NCBI GenBank assembly: GCA_903822975.1
Contig: CAIJRD010000010.1
Span: forward strand, 124,001-188,000
Source: an uncultured Sinobacteraceae bacterium
GTDB taxonomy: Bacteria > Pseudomonadota > Gammaproteobacteria > Nevskiales > Nevskiaceae
Direction: 5' to 3'
Length of the DNA stretch: 64,000 nucleotides
Below the pieces are notes generated by a model. It had not been told where the DNA came from. It saw only the letters and a list, made by a program, of their open reading frames with translations, and ran no database searches. Position 1 is the first letter of the stretch. Each line of letters opens with the position of its first letter. Positions 43,769-53,059 of this stretch are shown piece after piece. Position numbers and translations under genes: made by a program.

Positions 43769-44332
43769 TCGCTGTGCCGAGTATCAACGATCGGGCATAC
43801 CGTTCGGTTAACCCTGTCGTGCAAAACCCCACAACGGTGCGAACGAGTATCGGCACCACGGCCTGGCGCGGCGCGGTCGATCAAGATGTTCATTACCGCC
43901 TGGGTAAGGTTTCAGTGTCGCCCGCAAGTCACAACCGACCGATCGGACGACGGGGTCAATAGCGGGTCGAACGTGACCATAAGCGGCCAGCAGACGGTTT
44001 CGATCATTCCAGATCGCTCGGCCGCTCGATGGCCAGAGTATGGAACGAAGTAGAACCCCGGACATACCTGCTTCACAGCGAAGGAACCCATCGTCACATG
44101 TTTTGCTATATGACTTTTCCCTGCGGCCATAACTCGCGATGCGTGACCAGCGGTCCGTGCGTAAAACATCTTCAGCCATACAGAGTGATGTGCGAGGAGA
44201 TCTGGATAAAACAATGCGTGTCCTCTGTGATCAGGCGGACACGCTAGCACCTACGCCAAGCGCTACGCTCGGACGGGTTTTTTTATTAGATCCGCACCAT
44301 CGCTACGATTTTTATCGTTAAGGAGTCGTGAG
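43769..44332. other. Gap of about 560 bases
   Basis: No coding signal. It holds a partial promoter-like copy on the minus strand (TGTGGGGTTT at 43833-43824), a weak hairpin (44256-44272) followed by a T-run near 44278, and the AAGGAG (44320-44325) of the next gene. Confidence 0.45.
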
Positions 44333-45511
44333 ATGATCCAGAAACTGAAATGGGCAGGCATCACTACTTCGCTGGGACTGTTCGCTGCACTGCCCGTGTA
44401 CTCGCAGGTCATCGGCAGCTACGATAATTTCGACTGCTTCAACGATACTGGCGAGGTCGCTGAAGGATTTGAAATTGATGTCGAGGACGTTGCCAGCACG
44501 GACCTGATCCGTGAGTTCCCATCCAACTTCTCGACCACGCCGTGGGTCATCCGATACGGCTTGCCGACGGTTAAAAGCTACGACTACAGCACGTCGCGTC
44601 CCGATCCCGAACACGCGTACGACGCCGGACATAAGGGCGTGTTGATCACATGGGCCGCCACTTGGAGTGGTAGTCAATGGGTCGCCCCGTACGGCGACCA
44701 GCCTTTCGGAGCAACGGTCGCCGGCAACGGCACGCCCTATGTTGCGAACCCAACATATACAAACGGCGATTCCTGCTGGTACTACGGCCTTGGCAACGAA
44801 TATCCCTCGAGCGGCTGCGACCACTTCGGTATCAGTTTTGCCGCCGGTGTTTCACCCGGCAAATTGACTTATCACTGGAAGATTCCGGACCCGTCCAATC
44901 CAGGCCATTTGATCAACGCCGGATCAGAAGCTTCGCTTCCGCCGTCGCCGGTGCTGACCGTCAATCCGCCCGTTGCTGGCCAGCCGCCGGTGGTGCACGC
45001 CGTCGCAGAAGCACCAGAAAATCCTGAACCGCAGTTCGGTCCGGCCTACTGGGTGAAAACCACGACGTTCTACGGCAAGCAGGCAGCCCAACTCGACGAC
45101 CTACAAAAAGGCAACGTGAAACTCGCTAAAACCTGGAAGGTCGTCAGCTGGAACCTGTTGCAGCGGCCACCCGCCGGGGAAGCCGGTGAAAGGGACGAAG
45201 TCGAAAATCACAAAATTCCGAGGAACTACGTCCAGGTCACCAAGCAGTATGAGTACTGGGCTTATGCGGGGGCTTACGATAGCGAAACGAACGAAGTGGA
45301 CTGCGACGGCGCGTACTACGGCACGGAAGCCAATCTGCTCGCGGAAACCCGCCCGGTGCAGACCGGATGTCAGAACTTGGCCGGCAACCCGAAGCCCTAC
45401 ACCAGAAGCTATTGGACCCTCGATCCCGCGACAAATGTTCCGGAGTTCATCGCGGGCGGCAACTTGGGCAAGTATCTGGGCGCGCACATCAATGCTGTTA
45501 ACGTGCAATAG
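44333..45511 (+). CDS. Exported Tyr/Trp-rich protein of unknown function
   Basis: A 392-residue exported protein. The signal peptide ends ALPVYSQ (about residue 24). The mature part is rich in Tyr, Trp, Asn and Gly (FDCFNDTG, NGDSCWYYGLGNEYPSSGCDHFG, QYEYWAYAGAYDSETNEVDCDGAYYG) with about six cysteines, and a Pro-rich linker near 205-240 divides it in two. No family is recognised. AAGGAG 7 bases before the ATG supports the start. It is next to, but divergent from, the kinase/ECF cluster, and similar in style to its exported proteins. No perfect ECF box is found upstream. Confidence 0.75.
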   Translation: MIQKLKWAGITTSLGLFAALPVYSQVIGSYDNFDCFNDTGEVAEGFEIDVEDVASTDLIREFPSNFSTTPWVIRYGLPTVKSYDYSTSRPDPEHAYDAGHKGVLITWAATWSGSQWVAPYGDQPFGATVAGNGTPYVANPTYTNGDSCWYYGLGNEYPSSGCDHFGISFAAGVSPGKLTYHWKIPDPSNPGHLINAGSEASLPPSPVLTVNPPVAGQPPVVHAVAEAPENPEPQFGPAYWVKTTTFYGKQAAQLDDLQKGNVKLAKTWKVVSWNLLQRPPAGEAGERDEVENHKIPRNYVQVTKQYEYWAYAGAYDSETNEVDCDGAYYGTEANLLAETRPVQTGCQNLAGNPKPYTRSYWTLDPATNVPEFIAGGNLGKYLGAHINAVNVQ

Positions 45512-45553
45512 CGCGGTTACGCGACTGATCGCCCATCGCGCATGCGGCAATGG

Positions 45554-45581
45554 GCACGTAGCAGTACGAACTGCCACGTGC
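45554..45581. terminator. Hairpin between convergent genes
   Basis: GCACGTAGCAGT and ACTGCCACGTGC pair over 12 positions with one mismatch around an ACGA loop. It lies between a plus-strand gene ending at 45511 and a minus-strand gene ending at 45740. No T-run follows. Confidence 0.5.
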
Positions 45582-45739
45582 TCCTTGCCTCTTCAGCGCT
45601 CTGCAGCCAGCAATGACTTCCGGACGAGTCGCGCGCCGGCTTTACAGTTGTTGATGCGACACGCTGACGCACTGATCAGCGCATCGAACGCGGCTTCGCA
45701 TCGAAGTCGATTTCATCGTCGAAGACGTATGGCGTCGAC

Positions 45740-46144
45740 TCAGTTTGCGTTGGAGCCCGTCTTCGTGGTGACGAGCACGCCCGGCGTTCCGCCCACATAG
45801 GCGTTGACACTGAGGATCTTCGGCAGCGTCAGCTTGGCTTCGACGATCTTGACGCCCGGCAGCGGCACCAGAATCGAAGATGTCGTTGCATTGATCGGCG
45901 CGCCGGTCAGCAAGCCCGGCAAAGTGCCGACGACATTCTTCGTCACCAGGAGCGTTCCATTGATGGTTGTGGGAAGTCCCGTGAGGATGCCTTTCACGGT
46001 CGGCCCGAGATTCCGCAATACAACGCCAGCGGTGACGCCAGCGTTGCCGAGCACGCCGCCCAGCGGGCGGGTTGCAGCGGAAGCAATCGTCGGCGCCGCA
46101 AAGGCGGCAGAAATCACAACAGCCGCAAGCAGTTTTTTGTTCAT
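45740..46144 (-). CDS. Small exported Val/Gly/Leu-rich protein
   Basis: A 134-residue protein with a typical signal peptide (MNKKLLAAVVISAAFAAPTIASA). The mature part is rich in Gly, Val, Leu and Thr and almost free of charged residues (LGGVLGNAGVTAGVVLRNLG, LLVTKNVVGTLPGLLTG). It has no cysteines and no recognised family. The ATG at 46144 is chosen for the signal peptide, and AGGGA lies about 11 bases upstream. It could be a hydrophobic surface or inclusion-associated protein. Function unknown. Confidence 0.68.
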   Translation of the reverse strand: MNKKLLAAVVISAAFAAPTIASAATRPLGGVLGNAGVTAGVVLRNLGPTVKGILTGLPTTINGTLLVTKNVVGTLPGLLTGAPINATTSSILVPLPGVKIVEAKLTLPKILSVNAYVGGTPGVLVTTKTGSNAN

Positions 46145-46527
46145 TTGTCGATGGTCCCTGAGATAGATTCTTTTGAATCGCTTTAACAACGACTCAATTG
46201 AAACACAAAAACGGGTAGGCAACGTGACTACACCAATACGAATTGGTCATTTCCTGAGATTGTGAGTCGGTCGCAGCGCGATATCGATCCACGGCGAGCC
46301 CTGGCTTGCCCAGTTCGGCTGCAGCCTGCTGTAAGGTGTCTGTACCGGACCAGCTTAAAGTCGCGGATGATCCAGATCCGACCCGATTTCAACACTGTGA
46401 ACGCTATCTGACTGCGAGTACCGAACAAACCAGACGGCACAGCGGCGATACGGGGATCGGAGATCGGCTTCAACGGCTGTGCGGCTTGCGAGCGTCATCG
46501 CGTACATCCGTTTTCATTTCCCTACGT
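46145..46527. other. Intergenic stretch of about 380 bases
   Basis: Overlapping short frames on both strands have no recognisable features. I see no clear regulatory element. Confidence 0.4.
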
Positions 46528-46956
46528 TTAAGCGTTCTTCATGCGAGAGGCAAAGCGCGGTTCGTAGACAAGTTCGAGCTTCATTCCGTCTGGATCCAAG
46601 AAGAACAAGGCGTAGTAGCCAGGGGTATAGCTGTATTCCGCAGGCGCATCGAGGATCGTGACCTGCTCACTGATTAGGAATTCATGAAAGGCATCGATCT
46701 CGCTTCGACTGGAAACATGAAAGGCAAGATGATGTAGCCCGACCGCGTACCGATTGTGAGGAGTTGGGTCTTTGGCCTTGTGAAGACCCACACTGAACTG
46801 CGACTCTGCAGTCGACAATTCCCAGCAAGGCACGTCGCCTTCGTACTCGCTCGTTCGCTTATAACCCAACCTGCCGAGAACCTTGTCGTAGAACGCTGAG
46901 GATCTCGCGAGATCAGTAACCGTGAGGTCAAGGTGATTGATCAGACCATTACGCAT
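46528..46956 (-). CDS. Cytoplasmic VOC/glyoxalase-fold protein
   Basis: A 142-residue single-domain VOC protein: INHLDLTVTDLARSSAFYDKVLGRLGYK at the N-terminus, GLHHLAFHVSSRSEIDAFHEFL in the middle, and the metal-ligand Glu in FFLDPDGMKLELVYEP. The His of LNHLDL-type strand 1 and the central His-His match metal-binding positions. The substrate is unknown. It has no signal peptide, unlike the VOC protein at 256-699. No strong ribosome binding site is seen before the ATG. Confidence 0.82.
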   Translation of the reverse strand: MRNGLINHLDLTVTDLARSSAFYDKVLGRLGYKRTSEYEGDVPCWELSTAESQFSVGLHKAKDPTPHNRYAVGLHHLAFHVSSRSEIDAFHEFLISEQVTILDAPAEYSYTPGYYALFFLDPDGMKLELVYEPRFASRMKNA

Positions 46957-47075
46957 AATCGGCCGTGGTGCTGGGCTAGTCCTGGCTCAAACGTTTCGCT
47001 TGCAGCTTTTCTCGACGCATGAGACGTACCCATGCCGCCGTGAGGATGCAAAGTCCCGAACACGATTTCTCCACC

Positions 47076-47483
47076 TCAGACGGTGTGCCTCAGCAGTTCG
47101 AATGCGAATACCATGAACGCAGCCCAGGAGATTGTGAAGACGACGGTTCTCGCCATAAAAACACTGAAGCCGCTGAGCTGAATGATTGCATGCGCAAGGC
47201 GTGAATAGAAAAACACCGCGGAACACAGCTCTGTGAGATGCGTCGACACGCCGACCAGTTTCGCAATCACGACGACGGCCGCGAAGGTTGCGAAATTCTC
47301 CACCGCATTCATGTGGGCGCGATAGGCGCGATTAACCCAATCGGGCAGCGGCGACGTCGGCGCAATCTTGTAGTCCGCAGGAGTGAGGAACCCGCGTGAC
47401 GTCACATATCCGATCACAACCGGAATCCACAGCAATCCGGTCAGGATCGCGCTTAACAAGAGATACCAAAGTTCAGTCGTCAT
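47076..47483 (-). CDS. MAPEG family membrane protein, second copy
   Basis: A 135-residue four-helix membrane protein with the MAPEG signature RAHMNAVENFATFAAVVVIAKL after helix 1. It is only distantly similar to the MAPEG protein at 20610-21014: about the same length, but with different loops. Likely membrane-bound glutathione or lipid-related chemistry, uncharacterised. A G-rich run just before the ATG can serve as ribosome binding site. Confidence 0.83.
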   Translation of the reverse strand: MTTELWYLLLSAILTGLLWIPVVIGYVTSRGFLTPADYKIAPTSPLPDWVNRAYRAHMNAVENFATFAAVVVIAKLVGVSTHLTELCSAVFFYSRLAHAIIQLSGFSVFMARTVVFTISWAAFMVFAFELLRHTV

Positions 47484-47750
47484 ATGCCCCCCCCTGGCTC
47501 GCTACCCTGGCTTCTATGTAACGCCCTCGCCTATTTTCGTCGCACAGACCCTTTAACTTTCGAAAAGCCTTCGATCTGTTCGACAAGTCGACGTGTGCCG
47601 CGTTATTTAACGCGTTGCTTCACTTCGACCTTCATGCCGCAATATACATCGAGTAATCGATTTCGGGCGTACCAATGGCAGGGATGCCGATCACTGAAGC
47701 TTGTCGACATCGATAGCGATCGTTAACAGTTAACGACGCATCGTGTTCCG
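47484..47750. other. Intergenic stretch, no gene seen
   Basis: About 270 bases between the MAPEG gene and the end of the acetyl-CoA synthetase gene. No gene or strong hairpin is recognised. Confidence 0.4.
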
Positions 47751-49709
47751 CTAAGCGGGATAGGCCAGTTGCTCGACGATATTCGGGTTCTCCAAAGTAG
47801 ATACATCCTGCGTAACGGTTTCACCCTTTGCGATCGACCGCAAAAGACGCCGCATGATCTTTCCGCTTCGGGTTTTCGGAAGGCTATCGGTGAATCGGAT
47901 TTCATCGGGCTTGGCAATCGCGCCAATCTGCATGCCGACATGATCGCGCAGTTGCTTGGACAAGGCAGTCGCCTGCTCGCCTGTGGGTCGATCGCCCCTC
48001 AACACGACGAACGCGACGATGGCCTCGCCCTTGATCTCGTGCGGCCGGCCCACAACGGCGGACTCGGCGACCGCTGCGTGTGAGCCAAGCGCACTTTCGA
48101 CTTCCATCGTTCCGAGGCGATGGCCGGAAACATTCAGCACATCATCGACGCGGCCGAGAATCCAGTAATAGCCGTCTTCATCTCGATGGACGCTATCGCC
48201 GACGACGTAACGATCGGGGCCGAACTGCTCCCAATAGGTTTTGATGTACCGCGGGTTGTCGCCCCAGATTGTTCTTGCCATCGAGGGCCAGGGTTTGCGT
48301 ATCACCAGATATCCGCCCGTGCTGTTCTCCGTAACCGGAGTCCCTGCTTCGTCGACAATCTCCACGAAGATGCCCGGCAAGGGATGCGTGCACGATCCCG
48401 GCTTTGTATCGATCGCACCGGGGATCGGCGACATCATGATCGCGCCGGTTTCGGTCTGCCACCACGTGTCCACAATCGGGAGCCGGCCCTTGCCGATCAC
48501 CTCGTGGTACCACATCCAGGCTTCAGGATTGATGGGCTCACCCACAGAGCCCAGCAGTCTGAGCTTCGACAGATCATAAGATTTCGGAAACGCATCGCCC
48601 GCCCGCATCAGCGCTCTTATGGCGGTCGGTGCGGTGTAAAAGATCGTGACGCCATAGTCCTGGCAAATCTTCCAGAACCGACCGGCATCCGGAACCATCG
48701 GTGCGCCTTCGTAAATCATTACCGTCGCGCCATTCGCGAGCGGCCCGTAGCACACGTAGGTGTGGCCGGTGATCCAGCCGACGTCCGCGGTGCACCAGAA
48801 CACATCGTCGTCGCGCAAGTCGAAGACCCACTGGCAGGTGACGGTGGCGTTGAGCAGATAGCCTCCCGTCGAGTGCTGAATCCCTTTCGGTTTGCCGGTG
48901 GACCCCGAGGTATACAGCAGAAATAGCGGGTGCTCCGCACTAACCCACTCGGGCTCGCAGTGCTCAGGCTGCCCCTCAAGCAGCTCATGCCACCAAAGGT
49001 CACGCCCCGCTTTCATATCGACGGGTCGTTCGGTGTTCCGCAGAACAATTACGTTTTTGATCGATCCACTGCCCGCTTGCAGGGCGTCGTCCGCCGCTCG
49101 CTTGAGTTCGATGCTGCTGCCATTGCGCACACTGCCGTCCGCCGTGATCAGCAGCGTGGCGCCGGCGTCTTCGATTCGATCCTTCAGCGACGTCGCGGAG
49201 AATCCGGCAAACACAACCGAATGGATCGCGCCGATTCGCGCGCAGGCCTGCATCGCGATAATGGCCTCGGGCGTGTGGGGCAGATAAATAACCACACGAT
49301 CACCACAGCCGACACCGAGCGATTTGATCGCATTGGCCAGCTTGCACACTTCGCGATGCAATTGGCGGTAGGTATAGGTTCGTCTCGCACCCGGCTCACT
49401 CTCGAACACGATCGCGAGCTTGTCGCCTCGGGTTGCAAGATGGAGATCGAGACAGTTGAACGACGCATTCAAGGTCCCGTCGGCAAACCAGCGGAAGTTG
49501 GGTGCATTGGAGTCATCGAGCGCGGTGATGAACTCCGTTTTCCAGGCCAGCTGTTCGCGCGCGAGCTTGGCCCAGAACCCGACGTAATCGTCGTCGGCCG
49601 CCACCCGCATCTCAGCCAGTCGGGTGGCATTGATGCTGGCACTCTCAACGAATGCCCTGGACGGTGGAAACCTTCGGCTCGCTGTAAGTAACGATGGGCT
49701 ATCGCTCAT
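47751..49709 (-). CDS. acs: Acetyl-CoA synthetase (AMP-forming)
   Basis: A 652-residue Acs: acetate + ATP + CoA to acetyl-CoA + AMP + PPi. Family blocks: [20 protein letters not shown], the phosphate loop [11 protein letters not shown], the Trp-lined acetate pocket [35 protein letters not shown] and the C-terminal catalytic lysine in [11 protein letters not shown], which is also the usual acetylation site. AAGGGAG 7 bases before the ATG supports the start. It lies beside the alcohol/aldehyde dehydrogenase genes and would complete ethanol to acetyl-CoA. No sigma-54 site is seen before it. Confidence 0.95.
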   Translation of the reverse strand: MSDSPSLLTASRRFPPSRAFVESASINATRLAEMRVAADDDYVGFWAKLAREQLAWKTEFITALDDSNAPNFRWFADGTLNASFNCLDLHLATRGDKLAIVFESEPGARRTYTYRQLHREVCKLANAIKSLGVGCGDRVVIYLPHTPEAIIAMQACARIGAIHSVVFAGFSATSLKDRIEDAGATLLITADGSVRNGSSIELKRAADDALQAGSGSIKNVIVLRNTERPVDMKAGRDLWWHELLEGQPEHCEPEWVSAEHPLFLLYTSGSTGKPKGIQHSTGGYLLNATVTCQWVFDLRDDDVFWCTADVGWITGHTYVCYGPLANGATVMIYEGAPMVPDAGRFWKICQDYGVTIFYTAPTAIRALMRAGDAFPKSYDLSKLRLLGSVGEPINPEAWMWYHEVIGKGRLPIVDTWWQTETGAIMMSPIPGAIDTKPGSCTHPLPGIFVEIVDEAGTPVTENSTGGYLVIRKPWPSMARTIWGDNPRYIKTYWEQFGPDRYVVGDSVHRDEDGYYWILGRVDDVLNVSGHRLGTMEVESALGSHAAVAESAVVGRPHEIKGEAIVAFVVLRGDRPTGEQATALSKQLRDHVGMQIGAIAKPDEIRFTDSLPKTRSGKIMRRLLRSIAKGETVTQDVSTLENPNIVEQLAYPA

Positions 49710-49839
49710 GCCACGCTCCCTTAACTTTAATAACGCAATGCCGATGGAGGCAGAACGGCGAACGGGACATCGACCCAGCCGCAGGCAACACAGTTCGTAA
49801 AAACATGCCGCCTGCGGCCGGTCCTGTTCCGCGTGAGGT

Positions 49840-51054
49840 CTACTTTGAAGACGAGATCAATGGAACCTTCGAGGTTTGCGCCTGCGCGTAGGTCAAGGCA
49901 TTGGGCCCTGCCGGATAGCCGTTCTGTTGCAGAATGAACGCCATCACAGCTGCATATTCTTCTGGCTTCAACGTGCCGGGCCGACCGGCCGGCATCTGCG
50001 TCGACAGAATTCCGAAGATATCGCTCACCGCGAAATCGTCTTTCGCGCTGGCGAACTTCTGGCCCTTCAACGCAGGTCCGGTGATGCCCCCCAGATCGGC
50101 GCCGTGACACATCGAACAATTGCTCATGAAGACCTGCTGACCGGCACTCGCCTGCTCTGCCGAATAGATCGCCGGCGCCTTCGCGCCCGACTTCTTCTTC
50201 GTATTCGAAACCTTGATCAGTCCGCCCCTGTTGTATTCGTTTCGCGATACAACATTTGCAGGTTTCACCGCGGATGCAGTCGGTCGGTCGCCGACCACCG
50301 CATACGGCGCGAGCAGTGCGGCCAGACGGCCGGAAGCGCGCAGTTCGCCGACTCCTTTATCGAAAACCTCGGCAGCCGCAACACCGGAGTCGTCGTAGAG
50401 CGCAACCAGATCCCAACGCGCGTGCGGCTCATTTAACAGCGCGAAGAACAGTTTGTGTCCTTTCGCATGGCGCTGCGTGTATTGCACCACGATCGGCGCC
50501 CACAGCATGGCCGCTTTGACCTTGCCTTTGGCGAGTGCATCCAGCGCGTCATCGTTGTCCGGATGAACGTCGGACTGAATGTTCGTATGGTGCTCGAAGA
50601 ACAGATTGGGAGCGGTTTCATAAGCCACCGCGACTTCTGTGCCCTCGGCCAGTTGCGAAAGTTCAGGTGGCGCGTGATCACGGGTGACGAGCGCAAAGCC
50701 GGTCTGCCCGTAGGGCGCGCTTCCTTTCACGCCCGTTGGCAGGAGTGGCGCCTGCACGTCCACTGGAAAGCCGAGCACCAGCTGGCAGCGGCTGCTGGTC
50801 AGCTTGTGGAAGTTCTTCTCGGAATAGGGATCGTCGCCGACTCCGGAGCCGTCGAATTTCTCGAAGCGGGCGCTATAACCTTGCGTGGCGACTGCGGCAC
50901 GGACGACGTTCATGTCCATGGTCGCAGCCGGGCTGGACTGATCAATGCAGGCGACCACCTCCATGGCGGCCTCTGCACGATGCGCAAGCATCGTGCAGAA
51001 GATTACCGCTACGGAGGATCTGATCGCGCGCTTATTTAGCGAGCTTGAAGACAT
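49840..51054 (-). CDS. MxaJ/XoxJ-like binding protein fused to cytochrome c
   Basis: A 404-residue periplasmic protein. Signal peptide (about 1-30), then a solute-binding-protein domain of the quinoprotein-dehydrogenase-associated type ([67 protein letters not shown]). A Lys/Ala linker leads to a C-terminal cytochrome c with CSMCH (Cys313, Cys316, His317) and a likely axial Met354. J-type proteins help mature or contact PQQ dehydrogenases, and the cytochrome domain would be the electron acceptor. Fusion of both in one chain is unusual. The ATG at 51054 overlaps the end of the PQQ dehydrogenase gene by 23 bases. Confidence 0.85.
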   Translation of the reverse strand: MSSSSLNKRAIRSSVAVIFCTMLAHRAEAAMEVVACIDQSSPAATMDMNVVRAAVATQGYSARFEKFDGSGVGDDPYSEKNFHKLTSSRCQLVLGFPVDVQAPLLPTGVKGSAPYGQTGFALVTRDHAPPELSQLAEGTEVAVAYETAPNLFFEHHTNIQSDVHPDNDDALDALAKGKVKAAMLWAPIVVQYTQRHAKGHKLFFALLNEPHARWDLVALYDDSGVAAAEVFDKGVGELRASGRLAALLAPYAVVGDRPTASAVKPANVVSRNEYNRGGLIKVSNTKKKSGAKAPAIYSAEQASAGQQVFMSNCSMCHGADLGGITGPALKGQKFASAKDDFAVSDIFGILSTQMPAGRPGTLKPEEYAAVMAFILQQNGYPAGPNALTYAQAQTSKVPLISSSK

Positions 51055-52768
51055 ACAGATGTCCACCCGTTGGAATGCTCTTGACCTTCGGATCGTTCGC
51101 CATGTCGCCGCCCCAGATCGGCGTTGCGCCGCCCCAGCCGGCATAGACGGCGACGTATTGCGTACCGTCGACGGTATATGTACTCGGCACACCGATGATG
51201 CCGGAGCTGAGCTGATCGCTCTTCCACAGCACATTGCCGGACTTGGCATCGAACGCCATGAAGTAGCCGTCGGCCGAGCCGCTGAACATCAGGCCGCCGC
51301 CGGTCGACAGTGTGCCGTCGTTCCAGGGCAGATCGCTCTCATGTGTCCACACCTGCTTGCCGGTGTTCAGATCGATCGCTTGCACCGATCCCCAGTTCTT
51401 CTGCGTGGGGTCCTGCATCACGGTGAAACTCTCGCCCAGGAATGGAAGGCCCGCCTTGTAGCTAACCGCCGCGCCCTTCATCTTCATGCAGGTATGCATG
51501 GTCGGCACATAGGCCATCTGCGTGTTGGGATTGATCGAGATCGGCCACCAGTTCTTGCCGCCAAGGAAACTCGGGCAGGTAAACACTTCCTTGTCGGGCG
51601 TCGGACGCATGTCGTCGTCGGTGTAGACCTTGCCGTCTTTCTGGCCGGCCACCGAAGTTGCGTGCGTAAACTGCTCCATGTAGATCAGTTTGCCGTTGGT
51701 ACGATCGATCGCGTAGAACCAGCCATTGCGGCTCGCCGACACGATGGCCTTGTACGGCTTGCCCTGGTAGGTGAGATCGGTCATCACCGTCTCGTTGGTG
51801 CCGTCGTAATCCCAGGTGTCGTGCGGCGTGTACTGGAAGTGCCACTTGATCTTGCCGTTGCTCGGATTCATTGCGATTACGGAATCCGTGTACAGGTTTT
51901 CACCCGGTCGCAAGGTCGCGAGCCATGGTCCCGGATTGCCGACACCCCACATCAGCGTGTCGTTCTCCGCATCGTAAGTACCGGTGAGCCAGGCCGCGCC
52001 GCCACCGGTCTTGTAAGCACCTTTGGGCCAGGTGTCGCCGCCCGGCTCGTTCGGTGCAGGAATCGTGTGCGTCTGCCAAAGCATCTTGCCGGTCTTGGCA
52101 TCGAGTGCTTCGACGAAGCCGCGGGCGCCGTACTCACCGCCCGACACGCCGACCACCACCTTGCCTTTCACGATCAGCGGTGCGAGCGTCATCGCGTAGC
52201 CCACATCGGGCGCCATCAGGGCCTTGCTCCACTTGACCTTGCCGGTTGCGCCATCGAGTGCGACGACATGATTGTCGAGCGTCGCCATGTAGACGTTGTT
52301 CTGATAAAGCGCCACGCCGCGATTCACTACATCGCAGCAGACGGTTTTCAGCGCCGCCTTCGAGAGGTCGTGGTCGTACTTCCACAACACTTTTCCGGAG
52401 GTCGCATCCATTGCAATGAGGTGGTCGAGCGGCGTGGTGACATACAGGAAATGGCCGTTGACCACCGCTGGCGATTCGTGGCCCTGCTTCAGCCCGGTCT
52501 CGTAATCGAACGCTGGCTTCAATTGCGCGACGTTGCCGGTATTGATCTGATCGAACGGCGCGTAGCCGCTGCTGGTGTAGTCACGGCGATACATCAACCA
52601 GCCCGGATCTTTCTGAGCCGCGAGCAAGCGCGCATCGGTCACGGGTTCGTAAGGCGCCTGTGCGGCAGTCACCGCAACCGGTGCGAATGCCAGCAAGACC
52701 AGCGCAGCTTTCTTCAACAGCTCCACTCGAGATCGCTTGAACTCGATGGAGCCCGCTTTATTCCGCAT
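51032..52768 (-). CDS. PQQ alcohol dehydrogenase with lanthanide-type DYD motif
   Basis: A 578-residue periplasmic quinoprotein: signal peptide (about 1-36), eight-bladed propeller, adjacent cysteines Cys144-Cys145 (VCCDVVNRG), probable metal ligands Glu212 and Asn278, catalytic Asp320 in WDYDG. Asp322 two residues later is the extra carboxylate that marks lanthanide-dependent XoxF/ExaF/PedH-type enzymes. There is no cytochrome domain. Electrons should pass to the fused cytochrome encoded immediately downstream, which overlaps by 23 bases. A sigma-54 promoter (52877-52892) precedes it. The substrate may be ethanol or another primary alcohol, judging from the neighbouring aldehyde dehydrogenase and Acs. 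Confidence 0.92.
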   Translation of the reverse strand: MRNKAGSIEFKRSRVELLKKAALVLLAFAPVAVTAAQAPYEPVTDARLLAAQKDPGWLMYRRDYTSSGYAPFDQINTGNVAQLKPAFDYETGLKQGHESPAVVNGHFLYVTTPLDHLIAMDATSGKVLWKYDHDLSKAALKTVCCDVVNRGVALYQNNVYMATLDNHVVALDGATGKVKWSKALMAPDVGYAMTLAPLIVKGKVVVGVSGGEYGARGFVEALDAKTGKMLWQTHTIPAPNEPGGDTWPKGAYKTGGGAAWLTGTYDAENDTLMWGVGNPGPWLATLRPGENLYTDSVIAMNPSNGKIKWHFQYTPHDTWDYDGTNETVMTDLTYQGKPYKAIVSASRNGWFYAIDRTNGKLIYMEQFTHATSVAGQKDGKVYTDDDMRPTPDKEVFTCPSFLGGKNWWPISINPNTQMAYVPTMHTCMKMKGAAVSYKAGLPFLGESFTVMQDPTQKNWGSVQAIDLNTGKQVWTHESDLPWNDGTLSTGGGLMFSGSADGYFMAFDAKSGNVLWKSDQLSSGIIGVPSTYTVDGTQYVAVYAGWGGATPIWGGDMANDPKVKSIPTGGHLYVFKLAK

Positions 52769-52876
52769 TTCTGTTCTCCTCGTTTTAATGCCTTTGCAGG
52801 CTGTATGAATCAGTTGCGTTCGTTGCCCGACTTGGGCGCTCTGCTGACGATGCGCGCTTTTTCGTGCTTTCGAAAG

Positions 52877-52892
52877 AGCAAGACAAATGCCA
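52877..52892 (-). promoter_or_regulatory. Sigma-54 promoter of the PQQ dehydrogenase operon
   Basis: Minus strand TGGCATTTGTCTTGCT: exact TGGC-N7-TTGC with correct spacing. Predicted leader about 95-100 bases. The gap 52769-53059 holds no gene. Confidence 0.75.
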
Positions 52893-53059
52893 CGCAGTCG
52901 ATCAGGTTTTTTTGCAATGTATCAGTAGTTTGCAGTGAGGTTGCAGCCGACGCTGCTTGGACTCGAAGATTAACGTCTCGTCGAATGAACACTGTGTAAC
53001 GACTCTGGCGCAGTGGCCCTGAAGACCGATCGGAGACCGACCGCGCCGCAGAACCCGCC

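Noticed and set aside
44256..44285. Hairpin followed by T-run upstream of the gene at 44333
   Set aside because: The stem has a mismatch and five bases separate it from the T-run. No gene on that strand ends just before it.
44271..44300. Possible fourth ECF promoter before the gene at 44333 (GGACGGGTTT)
   Set aside because: Only 8 of 10 bases match in the -35 box and there is no CGTTC 13 bases later.
50945..52999. 684-residue open frame on the plus strand
   Set aside because: Lies fully antisense to the PQQ dehydrogenase and J-cytochrome genes. Its protein is Arg/His/Val-rich without domains, a usual shadow in GC-rich DNA.
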